DNA of 23,122 nt from JBEVMS01 sp040508515 (GCA_040508515.1 JBEVMS010000182.1:1-23122); one strand, 5' to 3'; numbered from the stretch's first letter, positions 1 through 6,828 are shown. The notes: generated by a model not told the origin, from the letters alone. Made by a program: numbers and translations.

Positions 1-162
1 AAAATTCTCCAGTGCCGGTCTATCAGATCTGGATATTCCCCAAATCCATGGAAAACCAAGGAGGGTGTGGAATTGGCCACGCTGGAATGGGAGGCCTGGT
101 TCAACAACCACCGGCTACTCGAATCAGTCAAGCCGCCACAGTGGTGGCCTGACTTTAACTAA
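1..162 (+). pseudogene. C-terminal remnant of an IS3-family transposase (OrfB)
   Basis: Frame 1 runs open from the window edge to a TAA at 160-162. From about base 49 it reads a segment with the IS3-group OrfB tail pattern: W-K-T, then V-E-L-A-T-L-E-W, W-F-N-N and R-L-L-E, at bases 49-123. In intact IS3 transposases this lies just after the DDE catalytic core and is followed by a short tail; here the tail after LLE departs from the usual sequence and ends in WWPDFN. The codons before base 46 do not resemble the family, so the copy may be frameshifted as well as cut by the window edge. It ends 32 bp from the stop of the convergent receptor gene. Whether a complete element lies further left cannot be seen. 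Confidence 0.55.
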
Positions 163-193
163 ACAGCGCCACAAAAGCCGGGGCGATTCAGTG

Positions 194-2425
194 TCAATAG
201 TCGGCGTGAACGCTGATGAAGGCGCTGCGCGGCTCGCCAACAAACGCGCCGGCGCCGTTGGCGGCGACGAAGTAGCGGCGGTCGGTGAGGTTGTGCAGGT
301 TCAGGCCGATGCCCCAGCCGTGCGCTTCGTAGCCAAGCATGGCGTTGACGATCACGAACGGAGGGATCGCATTGACATTGGTGATGTCGCTGTAGCTTTT
401 GTCCTGGTAGTTGAGGCCGGCGCCGACGCGGAATCCGGGCATGCCGGCGAGGTGGAAGCTATAGGTGGTCCACAGGTTGGCCAGGAATGCCGGCGCGCCC
501 TGCGGATGGTTGCCGATCGCCATCACGCTTTGCGGGTTGTCGGTGATCACCGCGCTCTGGCTGGTGACGTTGGCGAGGATGTGCCATTGATCGGTCAGCG
601 CCGCGTCCAGGGATGCTTCTACGCCGCGGGTTTTCTGACTGTCGAAGACGACCGTCTCGATGCCGTTGATGGTGGTCAACGTGGCCACGTTGTCACGCTT
701 GACGTCGAAGGCGGCGGTGTTGATGACCAGCCTGTCGTCGAGCCAGGCGAATTTGATGCCGGCCTCGTACTGCAGCGCCGATTCCGGCACGCTCACACCG
801 TTCGGGGCGTTTTCGGAATTGAAGTTGGTCAGGTGGCTTTTCGAGACGCCCACGTACGGCGACATCCAGGAAAAGAGCTTGTACAGCGCGCCGATGTTCC
901 AGCTCACAGGGGCGCTATGGCGCGCATCCTTGACGCCGGCCAGCAGCGGCTTGCCATCGATTCCGAAGGCCCCGGGAACGCTGATTTGCGGCGTCAGTGT
1001 GGTATTCCACCAATCCTGACGCACGCCGGCGCGAACTTTCAGTGCGTCATTGACGTCAATCTGGTCCGTGAGGTACGCGCCATAGCGGCTGGCGGTCAAG
1101 TGATCGTCATCGCACGAGTGTTTTGCATTGCACTGGAACGTGATGTCGGCCAGCGAGGTTTCTGGCGGCACCGGCGCGAAGGCGTCGGGAATGTTCGGCA
1201 AATCGGCGGTAGTGCGTTCGGTCGCCAAGTTCTGCTGTTGATATTCGAAGCCGGTAAGCAAGGTGTGCCTGATCGAGCCCGTTCTGAAATTCCAGATCGG
1301 CTCGAACTGGTAATCGAGGTTGTCCTCTCGATCTTCTTGCTGGCGCAGCTGGCGATCGACCACCTCGCCATCGCTGACCTTGGTGCTAGAGCTGTCGCCG
1401 TTGACCAGCACGTCCAGGGTGCGGTGCAGGTAGGAGAAGCGGTTGTTGATCGTCAGGTAGTCGTTGATCGCCCAGCGGTCCGACAGGGTCGAGCGCGCGA
1501 ATTCGGAGTGGGCGAAATCAAAGGGTGAGGAGTACTTCGCATCCAGGGGAACATGGTTGATCGGCGCGCCGTCGAAGTAGATCAGGCCGTAGGAGTCCGG
1601 CGTGTTGTGGATATTGCGCAGGTCGAGCGCGAAGTCGGTGACGTGATCGCCCCAGGTCCATTGGAACGAGGGCCGCGCCTCGTAGTCGTGGCTGCTCAGG
1701 CTGCGGAAACCGTCCGAATGCGAAAACGTAGTGTCGATCCGGTAGTTGAGGCCGTCGATGCCGCTGGGACCGGTGATGTATTCGTTATTGCCGAAGGTGC
1801 CGAACGAGCCGGCTTGCAGGCTGCCGCCGTAGTGCAGGGATGACGAGGGCGTGTAGTGGACGATGTTGATCGTCCCGCCCGGCGGACCGCTGCCGAACAA
1901 GGCGGACCCCGGCCCTTCGAGAATTTCCACCCGCTCAACACCGTTCAAGGAATGGGAAATCCCGCTCAGTTCGTCGCCGTCGGAAAAGCCATCGCTAAAG
2001 ATTTGCGCGTTGAGGCCGCGGATCAGGAATTGGTCGAAATAGCCCTTGGCGTCCTGGCCGCCGGAGTTCACGCCGCTGGCGTTGTAGACCGCGTCGCGCA
2101 GCATGTGGGCGCCTTGCTCGGTAAGTAACGCGCGAGGAATGACCTGCACGCTGGCCGGTAAGTCCGCCAGCTTGGTGCCGGTCTTGCTCAGCGAGGCTTG
2201 CTGATTGGGAGCGTTGGTGCGATCGCTTTGGCCGTCTTGCACGACCCCTCGGACCGGCACCAGCGGAAGGGTGATGGCGCTGCGGCTGTCTTGCGCAGCA
2301 GCGGTTTGGGTCAGTAGTGCCGCGCCAACCGTCAGTGCGAATACGTATGGCCCGAGGCGCATTTTGCTGGGGCTCAAGGGACGGACGAAGGGTATCGCTG
2401 GACTTTTGTGATCGTCATGTGGCAT
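194..2425 (-). CDS. TonB-dependent siderophore receptor (outer membrane)
   Basis: This 743-aa outer-membrane receptor should import a ferric siderophore using TonB/ExbBD energy. A signal peptide lies at about residues 22-44 (hydrophobic run ending AAA-Q). The plug domain spans about 85-190, with the typical LADLPASVQVIP opening, the FLIRG motif and the VERVEILEGPGSALFG segment. The rest is beta-barrel, ending in the aromatic C-terminus HADY. There is no N-terminal STN domain, so this is a transporter and not a FecA-type signal transducer, in keeping with the lack of a neighbouring sigma/anti-sigma pair. ATG 2425 is preceded by AAGG at suitable spacing; ATG 2362, directly before the signal peptide, is an alternative with a poorer ribosome site. 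A Fur-like palindrome lies upstream at 2455-2479. Specificity cannot be read from the sequence. Confidence 0.93.
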   Translation of the reverse strand: MPHDDHKSPAIPFVRPLSPSKMRLGPYVFALTVGAALLTQTAAAQDSRSAITLPLVPVRGVVQDGQSDRTNAPNQQASLSKTGTKLADLPASVQVIPRALLTEQGAHMLRDAVYNASGVNSGGQDAKGYFDQFLIRGLNAQIFSDGFSDGDELSGISHSLNGVERVEILEGPGSALFGSGPPGGTINIVHYTPSSSLHYGGSLQAGSFGTFGNNEYITGPSGIDGLNYRIDTTFSHSDGFRSLSSHDYEARPSFQWTWGDHVTDFALDLRNIHNTPDSYGLIYFDGAPINHVPLDAKYSSPFDFAHSEFARSTLSDRWAINDYLTINNRFSYLHRTLDVLVNGDSSSTKVSDGEVVDRQLRQQEDREDNLDYQFEPIWNFRTGSIRHTLLTGFEYQQQNLATERTTADLPNIPDAFAPVPPETSLADITFQCNAKHSCDDDHLTASRYGAYLTDQIDVNDALKVRAGVRQDWWNTTLTPQISVPGAFGIDGKPLLAGVKDARHSAPVSWNIGALYKLFSWMSPYVGVSKSHLTNFNSENAPNGVSVPESALQYEAGIKFAWLDDRLVINTAAFDVKRDNVATLTTINGIETVVFDSQKTRGVEASLDAALTDQWHILANVTSQSAVITDNPQSVMAIGNHPQGAPAFLANLWTTYSFHLAGMPGFRVGAGLNYQDKSYSDITNVNAIPPFVIVNAMLGYEAHGWGIGLNLHNLTDRRYFVAANGAGAFVGEPRSAFISVHADY

Positions 2426-2454
2426 CGGGCAACCTTGGACGGGTGGCAGTAAGT

Positions 2455-2479
2455 GCTAATGAGAACGATTTCTATTAGC
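2455..2479 (-). promoter_or_regulatory. Putative Fur box
   Basis: A 25-bp imperfect palindrome centred on base 2467 has outer arms GCTAAT/ATTAGC and a core AGAAC-G-ATTTCT resembling the proteobacterial Fur consensus of repeated NAT units. It lies 30 bp upstream of the siderophore-receptor start, where a Fur site would cover the promoter. Iron repression is inferred from the match and from the downstream gene. Confidence 0.65.
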
Positions 2480-2688
2480 TGCGAGCCGTATGTGCCATCC
2501 GACGCCGATTTGGTTTAAGTCGCTTTGAATTTATTTCGTACCTCCTCCAGGGCAGGATGGAGATCTCACGAGGCGCGGTCCCCCGGCGTTGTCGCGAACT
2601 ACCGGCATGGCGTCCAGCTACCTTGCGGTCATACTTGTGGCTATTCGACGGGGGCAATCACGCATCGTCGAACTGCACGGGAGCGCAG

Positions 2689-2916
2689 ATGGAAACGATT
2701 CACTTGGTCCAGGCATTCAGCCGCGGCAAACGTGGTGCCTTGGTGGCGGACAAACCACAACAGTACAAAACGGCGCAGGAGGCCGAGCGCCGGGCGACCC
2801 GTATGGTCGAAAGCGTGGCAGGGGTTTTGGCCTACGCCATGGAGGTTGACGAAGAGTCTGGCGAATACGGGGCGCCACAGGTGCTGTTCACCGCCGGCGA
2901 GGTGCCCGAGCTTTAA
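2689..2916 (+). CDS. Small conserved-looking hypothetical protein (75 aa)
   Basis: A 75-aa soluble protein begins METIHLVQAF and ends in an acidic tail, AGEVPEL. The ATG at 2689 is chosen because GGGAG lies 5 nt upstream; the longer frame starting at 2557 has no such site and an implausible arginine/proline-rich N-terminus. It has no signal peptide or membrane segment. The middle is rich in A/E/R and probably helical (about residues 28-45), and the C-terminal third is acidic. I do not recognise a named domain. It is followed by a tRNA T-arm-like fragment and a strong hairpin, so it forms its own short unit. Proteins of this general look often occur on integrated elements, but that is only an impression. 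Confidence 0.6.
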   Translation: METIHLVQAFSRGKRGALVADKPQQYKTAQEAERRATRMVESVAGVLAYAMEVDEESGEYGAPQVLFTAGEVPEL

Positions 2917-2942
2917 CGCGGCTGCCCCGCGCGTAAACCGCC

Positions 2943-2957
2943 CAGGTTCGATTCCTG
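2943..2957 (+). other. tRNA T-arm-like fragment
   Basis: The bases form CAGG-TTCGATT-CCTG, a 4-bp stem with the canonical 7-nt T-loop of a tRNA; the fifth outer pair is C-C. No acceptor stem, anticodon arm or CCA end can be assembled around it, so this is not a functional tRNA. It could be a tRNA relic left by integration of an element, or chance. Confidence 0.25.
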
Positions 2958-2973
2958 CTGAGAGTCAGCATAG

Positions 2974-3002
2974 AAAAGCCCGCAGAGGGGAGCTGCGGGC
3001 TT
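2974..3002. terminator. Bidirectional rho-independent-type terminator
   Basis: A perfect 10-bp stem, AAGCCCGCAG (2976-2985) and CTGCGGGCTT (2993-3002), encloses a 7-nt loop. The AAAA on its left gives a T-tract only for minus-strand transcripts, while the plus side has just TT. It can therefore serve both the 75-aa gene on the plus strand and the small minus-strand gene at 3145-3345. Confidence 0.75.
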
Positions 3003-3087
3003 AAGAAGCTTCCATCTATTCACCGCAGGGAGGGGAAGCCCTGTTGGATGAGCGGGAAAGGAATGCCTCGCGGCATCCGTGGGACAA

Positions 3088-3107
3088 AATATACTGTCAA
3101 GTATATT
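3088..3107. promoter_or_regulatory. Perfect AT-rich palindrome, operator-like
   Basis: AATATACT and AGTATATT are perfect 8-bp inverted arms separated by GTCA, in a locally AT-rich patch within GC-rich DNA. It lies 38 bp beyond the stop of the minus-strand gene at 3145 and after the terminator of the plus-strand gene, so no adjacent start codon claims it. Its size and symmetry fit a dimeric helix-turn-helix or ribbon-helix-helix site, or an isolated promoter element. Confidence 0.35.
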
Positions 3108-3144
3108 AATGGTGCATGACTTCTTTCAGGACAAAGCTGCCAAC

Positions 3145-3345
3145 TTAGCTGCCCACCTCCAGCGGTACGTCCTTGGATTCATGCTCCAATATTTTTTGGA
3201 TCGCGTCGTGTTGACGTAGCTGCTCGCCAAGCAAGCCGGCTACGCGCTCATCGGGGACCTTGTTACGGGTGTTGCGGATAAATTCAAGATACAGCGCAGT
3301 AATCAGCGCTTGACGCGGAGAGGTCGACATGGGGTGCTTGCTCAT
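3145..3345 (-). CDS. Small hypothetical protein (66 aa)
   Basis: A short acidic/basic soluble protein starts MSKHP. Its predicted helices include a run of about residues 11-25 (PRQALITALYLEF) and another around GLLGEQLRQHDAIQKILEH. There is no signal peptide or membrane segment, and I do not recognise the family. The start is uncertain: in-frame ATGs at 3363, 3345 and 3330 and a TTG at 3372 all lack a clear ribosome-binding site. It would share the hairpin at 2974-3002 as its terminator, which is the side with the better T-tract. The residue composition and intact frame favour a real gene, but weakly. Confidence 0.5.
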   Translation of the reverse strand: MSKHPMSTSPRQALITALYLEFIRNTRNKVPDERVAGLLGEQLRQHDAIQKILEHESKDVPLEVGS

Positions 3346-3592
3346 GGCATGCCGTGCTGGCATCTGCTGCAAGCCTACAGCAGCGGTATGGCCCCAAATA
3401 AGGCATCTGAAGAGAAATGATGCTCGGGGAAGGATCTACAGATGGCTGAAAACGCGCTCACGGGTTCTGTACGAGCTTGCGGCGAGCATGTAGGCGGACT
3501 AGGGGCGTTGCCTATGAGGTTCGCCCATGGCGTACCGTCGCCCTCAATCCGCGCATCTCGCCGCATCGCGTGCATTCACTTAAGGAGCTGCC

Positions 3593-3748
3593 ATGTTACT
3601 TACCGTCCTTGTTGTCATCCTGATCATCGCCTTGCTTGGCGGCTTGCCTACGTGGGGCTACTCACGTTCTTGGGGCTACGGTCCTAGTGGAGGTGTTGGT
3701 GTTATATTGTTGATATTGCTTGTTTTATGGTTGCTTGGCGTATTTTGA
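3593..3748 (+). CDS. DUF3309-type membrane micro-protein (51 aa)
   Basis: This is a 51-aa protein with two hydrophobic helices, residues 2-18 and 36-51, joined by the loop PTWGYSRSWGYGPSGG. That loop (PTW-Y, W-GY-PSGG between two Leu/Ile/Val-rich helices) is the hallmark of DUF3309, a small inner-membrane family of unknown function widespread in proteobacteria. AAGGAG at 3582-3587 lies 5 nt before the ATG, a strong ribosome-binding site. It precedes the cold-shock gene by 221 bp and is probably a separate unit. DUF3309 genes are often found near stress genes; a role here is not shown by the sequence. Confidence 0.88.
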   Translation: MLLTVLVVILIIALLGGLPTWGYSRSWGYGPSGGVGVILLILLVLWLLGVF

Positions 3749-3969
3749 GCGCGGCCTGCATGGGGAGGAGATTTGACTTGGAGCCGTGGCTTCGTTTTTG
3801 CCCGGATGATGTGATAGGAAAATATTTTCTCCGATTTAACAGTATTTGCTTAGAAATGGAGTATGGTTGGCTTGTGTGGATACCCAAGGATGCCTTGGAC
3901 ACCATGCAAACATGCGCTTAGACCATGCGGTATTTAGCGCAAACCCTCAAAGTTTCAAAGGTATGTTTC

Positions 3970-4179
3970 ATGTCGAATCGTCAAAGCGGCACCGTCAAGT
4001 GGTTCAATGATGCCAAGGGTTTTGGCTTCATCACTCCTGAGAGCGGGGCCGACTTGTTCGTGCATTTCCGCGCGATCCAGGGCAATGGTTTCAAGTCGTT
4101 GCAGGAAGGTCAGAAGGTGACCTTCGTAGCCACGCAGGGTCCGAAAGGCCCGCAGGCTGATGAAGTGCAAGCGGTCTGA
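3970..4179 (+). CDS. Cold-shock protein (CspA family)
   Basis: This 69-aa single cold-shock domain binds single-stranded RNA/DNA and acts as an RNA chaperone. RNP1 is seen as KGFGFITP (residues 17-24) and RNP2 as LFVHFRAI (33-40), after the family N-terminus GTVKWFN. RNP2 has HFRAI where many CspA proteins have HFSAI. The ATG at 3970 is preceded by AAAGG with 8-nt spacing; the upstream in-frame ATG at 3925 would add residues foreign to the family. An AT-rich stretch of 221 bp precedes it, a plausible long 5' leader as in many csp genes, and a strong terminator follows. Confidence 0.95.
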   Translation: MSNRQSGTVKWFNDAKGFGFITPESGADLFVHFRAIQGNGFKSLQEGQKVTFVATQGPKGPQADEVQAV

Positions 4180-4198
4180 GTAGTACCATCGCTTGCTG

Positions 4199-4228
4199 AA
4201 AAAAGCCCGCTAGCGCGGGCTTTTTTTA
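4199..4228 (+). terminator. Rho-independent terminator of the csp gene
   Basis: Stem GCCCGC (4206-4211) and GCGGGC (4216-4221) with loop TAGC is preceded by a run of A and followed by seven T. The A/T flanks extend the stem, so it can also act on the opposite strand. It lies 20 nt after the csp stop codon. Confidence 0.93.
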
Positions 4229-4401
4229 TGCTTGATTCCCGGTCACCGTTGCCTGGGCAGGATAAGTGCGCCCGTTGAGGGTGTCGTCGCGGTAAAACGG
4301 GACATGAAATTGCCCAAGTACAGCGTAAGGTCGTCCTCATGCGCGAAGCGACGACAGTGCACGTCCTGTCACCGTCTTACTACGGCTTGATCAGAGCATC
4401 C

Positions 4402-4845
4402 TTAAATGTCTTGGCGGCTCAGTACGCGGAAGCGTGCAAATTGGCTGAAGTCGTAGTGCAGGGAGGTCTCATGACCACCACTACCGAGCGCGTGCAGTAG
4501 ATCTTCGGCCATGTGTTCGGCCGTTACAAAGGGAATGGTCGGATAACCCGCGCGCGCCAGCCATGCGGCCCGATGCCGGCCTTCGCAGATGTCCAGCTTC
4601 GACTCCCACCACAGCGCCACTGGCAGTTCCAGTCGTCCGTTCAAGGCGATGGCGTCCAGCGCTTTGAGTTGCTTGTTCCTCAGTGGAAAGCGCTCGGCAT
4701 CGTCGAGCATGTAAGCGAGCACCGCGCTACTGTCGAGCAGAACGATCACCGGCAGCGGATCGCCCATGCTTTCGGGATCGTCCAGGTAGGCGAAACGATG
4801 ATCGAAGCTCAGGTCGTGGTAAAGCACGCGAGTGCAAGTAAGCAT
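4402..4845 (-). CDS. ParB/sulfiredoxin-like domain protein, orphan
   Basis: A 147-aa soluble protein. Its central part runs from PLRNKQLKALDAI through LPVALWWESKLDICEGRHRAAWLARAGYPTIP. It contains the EGRHRAAWL motif at about residues 88-96 with a preceding beta-strand, the layout of the ParB-N/Srx fold (where D/E-G-H/R-H-R contacts nucleotide). There is no helix-turn-helix or dimer domain, so it is not a chromosome-partitioning ParB. Small stand-alone members occur in mobile regions and some hydrolyse or bind nucleotides. GGAA lies 6 nt before ATG 4845. A 7-bp inverted repeat (4870-4894) just upstream may be its operator. The family call rests on one motif. Confidence 0.6.
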   Translation of the reverse strand: MLTCTRVLYHDLSFDHRFAYLDDPESMGDPLPVIVLLDSSAVLAYMLDDAERFPLRNKQLKALDAIALNGRLELPVALWWESKLDICEGRHRAAWLARAGYPTIPFVTAEHMAEDLLHALGSGGHETSLHYDFSQFARFRVLSRQDI

Positions 4846-4952
4846 GGGATTCCGCGAGGCGTGATGGCCAGCTTGAGGTGAGAAATATCAAGCTTAACGT
4901 TGCACCGTGATGCTGGCGACGGCTGTCGCATTGCAAGAGACGCTGCGGGTGT

Positions 4953-4980
4953 CCTGTCACGGCTGAGTCAGCCGGGCAGG
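4953..4980. repeat. Long palindrome centred on 4967
   Basis: CGGCTGA-G-TCAGCCG is a perfect 15-bp palindrome at 4960-4974, extended by a second paired block, CCTG (4953-4956) with CAGG (4977-4980), across a small internal bulge. It could be a REP-like unit, a regulator site or an RNA hairpin. Only one copy is visible here. Confidence 0.45.
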
Positions 4981-5213
4981 ACCCTGGCCTGGTCGCCCGT
5001 ATCGCTTGCGTCTTGGCGCTCTGGCGAATACTGCGCTGACTTCCCAATGAAGTCTCGACGTGGTTGATGGCGCTAGCCTTGGCGACTACCTCGCGTCCTT
5101 ACGATGAGGTAGTTCGCGGCGATAGACAGAGGTTGCCGCCTGAGCTTGCTTATCGATGCACCGCGATGCCGATTTGGTCATGATCTTTCATTTTACACTG
5201 CGGGGGTCCTGTG

Positions 5214-5243
5214 CCTAAGGTGATTGCGCACCCTCACTTAGGA
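5214..5243 (+). promoter_or_regulatory. Hairpin/dyad covering the ribosome-binding site of the aldo/keto reductase
   Basis: CCTAAG-(G)-TGA (5214-5223) pairs with TCACTTAGG (5234-5242) around a 10-nt loop, with one bulged G. The AGGA ribosome-binding site at 5240-5243 lies in the 3' arm, so as RNA the fold would mask translation start of the gene at 5252. As DNA, the 29-bp dyad could be a regulator operator. Both readings are inference. Confidence 0.45.
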
Positions 5244-5251
5244 TCCCGTCG

Positions 5252-6307
5252 ATGGAATACCGCTTGCTCGGCCGCTCTGGCCTGAAAGTCTCCGCGCTCA
5301 CCATGGGCACCATGACCATGGGTGGCAAAGGCAACTTCGCGAAAGTCGGCAATGTCGGCTTGGATGAAGCGCGCCGGCAAATCGATCTCTGTCTGGACGC
5401 GGGCGTCAACTTGATCGATACCGCCAATATTTATTCCAACGGCGCATCCGAAGAAATTGTCGGTGCTGCGCTGGAAGGTAAGCGCGATGGCGTACTGATC
5501 GCCACCAAGGCGCGTTTTCCCATGGGCGAAGGCCAGAACGATCGTGGCCTCTCGCGCTATCACCTGATTCGCGAGTGCGAAGCGAGCCTGAAGCGGCTGC
5601 GTACCGATGTGATCGATCTCTATCAAGTTCACCAGTGGGATGGGCAGACCCCGCTGGAAGAAACCATGGAGGCTCTGGATAGCCTGGTGCGCCATGGCAA
5701 GGTGCGCTACATCGGTTGCTCTAATTATTCGGGCTGGCACCTGATGAAGGCGCTGGGGATCAGCGAGCGTGAGCATCGTCAGCGCTTCATCAGCCAGCAG
5801 ATTCATTACACGCCTGAAGCGCGCGAGGCCGAATACGAGCTGTTGCCCATCTCGATCGATCAGGGCGTGGGCGTGCTGGTATGGAGCCCGTTGGCGGGCG
5901 GCCTGTTGTCTGGCAAGCATCGGCGCGATGCAGCCGCGCCTGAGGGTACGCGCCAGTTGGCGGGTTGGCCCGAGCCGCCGATCCGCGATGAGGATCGGCT
6001 GTGGCGGATCGTCGATGTGCTGGCCGGCATCGCCAAGGCGCGCGGTGTTTCGGCGGCGCAGGTGACCCTGGCCTGGTTGTTGGGGCGTCCGGCGGTGACA
6101 TCGGTAGTGATCGGTGGCCGCACCGAGGCACAGTTCAAGGACAACCTTGCCGCAGCCGACCTGAAATTAAGCGAGGATGAGCGGCGCCAGTTGGATGAGG
6201 TCAGTGCGCCGCCCGTGTTGTACCCCTACTGGCACCAGTTGCAGACAGCCAAGGATCGGTTGAGCGCTGCCGACCTGGTCTTGCTGGGGCCGCACGTAGC
6301 GGCGTAA
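5252..6307 (+). CDS. Aldo/keto reductase
   Basis: A 351-aa NADPH-dependent oxidoreductase of the AKR superfamily with a (beta/alpha)8 barrel. The catalytic tetrad is visible: Asp56 (LIDTANIY), Tyr61, Lys86 (IATKARF) and His127 (YQVHQWD). The cofactor end is seen in WSPLAGGLLSGKH (about 215) and SVVIGGRTEAQFKDNL (about 284). The N-terminus MEYRLLGRSGLKVSALTMGT is typical of AKRs close to YajO/YghZ and the yeast AAD group, and the length is normal. Start ATG 5252 has AGGA 8 nt upstream, inside a hairpin. The substrate cannot be told. It stands alone between a dyad-rich leader and a strong terminator. Confidence 0.93.
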   Translation: MEYRLLGRSGLKVSALTMGTMTMGGKGNFAKVGNVGLDEARRQIDLCLDAGVNLIDTANIYSNGASEEIVGAALEGKRDGVLIATKARFPMGEGQNDRGLSRYHLIRECEASLKRLRTDVIDLYQVHQWDGQTPLEETMEALDSLVRHGKVRYIGCSNYSGWHLMKALGISEREHRQRFISQQIHYTPEAREAEYELLPISIDQGVGVLVWSPLAGGLLSGKHRRDAAAPEGTRQLAGWPEPPIRDEDRLWRIVDVLAGIAKARGVSAAQVTLAWLLGRPAVTSVVIGGRTEAQFKDNLAAADLKLSEDERRQLDEVSAPPVLYPYWHQLQTAKDRLSAADLVLLGPHVAA

Positions 6308-6326
6308 TCGTTTTTATGCGTGCATG

Positions 6327-6356
6327 AAAAAGCGACGGCATGCGCCGTCGCTTTTT
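6327..6356. terminator. Strong bidirectional terminator
   Basis: AAAAAGCGACGGC (6327-6339) and GCCGTCGCTTTTT (6344-6356) form a perfect 13-bp stem with loop ATGC. A and T runs on both sides serve the plus-strand aldo/keto reductase and the convergent minus-strand gene ending at 6390. Confidence 0.95.
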
Positions 6357-6389
6357 GGGGAAGTGATATTTCTCGGAGTGAAGTCGCCC

Positions 6390-6791
6390 TTAATGACCCC
6401 AGCGATTGTTGCCACCGAGATTCTGCGCATTCATCACGCTGATGCTCAAGCCAAGATCGACCGGGCTATCCTTGCCCAGCACGTTGTCCACATTGATGTT
6501 GGCGGCGTTCCACATCGTTGTGCCGATGCCCCTGCCAGTGGCGATGCCGGTGCTAATGCTGCCGTTGACGTTCTTTCTGGGCGGCGCACCGTCCACGCTG
6601 GCTTGGGCGTCACCTGGCGTGCCGCTGGTATCACCGTAATAGGTGCCTGGCGCGGAAGCGCTCTCGGTGCTGGTGCTGGCAGCCGGAATATCTTGTGGCG
6701 GTAGCTTCAGATCAAGCGACTTGCCGGAGTTCTGCGCCCAAACGGCAGGAGCCATGGCCAAAGCCAGTGCAGCGATCAGTAGTCGTTTCAT
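6390..6791 (-). CDS. Small exported protein of unknown function
   Basis: A 133-aa protein with a clear Sec signal peptide, MKRLLIAALALAMAPAVWA, cleaved before QN at about residue 20. The mature part is polar, rich in Ser, Gly, Asn, Asp and Pro, with no cysteine, and ends GGNNRWGH; it looks disordered or glycine/asparagine-rich. No family is recognised. ATG 6791 is chosen because it starts the signal peptide directly; ATG 6800 and GTG 6806 are in frame and possible, and none has a strong ribosome site. Its leader carries a 12-bp inverted repeat (6829-6898). It is convergent with the aldo/keto reductase and shares its terminator. Confidence 0.75.
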   Translation of the reverse strand: MKRLLIAALALAMAPAVWAQNSGKSLDLKLPPQDIPAASTSTESASAPGTYYGDTSGTPGDAQASVDGAPPRKNVNGSISTGIATGRGIGTTMWNAANINVDNVLGKDSPVDLGLSISVMNAQNLGGNNRWGH

Positions 6792-6828
6792 ATGCGTCAT
6801 GCCCACGATTCTTTATCAAGCTACAACG

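Larger units (their letters stand above)
4846..5251. other. Gene-free stretch rich in dyad symmetries
   Basis: About 405 bp lie between two divergent genes with no credible coding frame. It holds AGCTTGA/TCAAGCT (4870-4876 and 4888-4894), a near-perfect 28-bp palindrome at 4953-4980, ACTACCTC/GAGGTAGT (5085-5092 and 5106-5113) and the hairpin at 5214-5242 overlapping the next gene's ribosome-binding site. No T-tract follows any of them. Confidence 0.6.

Noticed and set aside
65..1528. Long plus-strand frame of 487 aa
   Set aside because: It lies antisense to the siderophore receptor; its composition (Val/Arg/Gly/Asp rich, no motif) is typical of shadow frames in GC-rich DNA.
3702..3921. Short frames on both strands before the cold-shock gene
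   Set aside because: Neither has a ribosome site; the region is better read as the end of the DUF3309 gene and a csp leader.
4727..5047. 106-aa minus-strand frame upstream of the ParB-like gene
   Set aside because: It is low-complexity Ser/Arg/Pro sequence without a ribosome site, partly overlapping the ParB-like gene.
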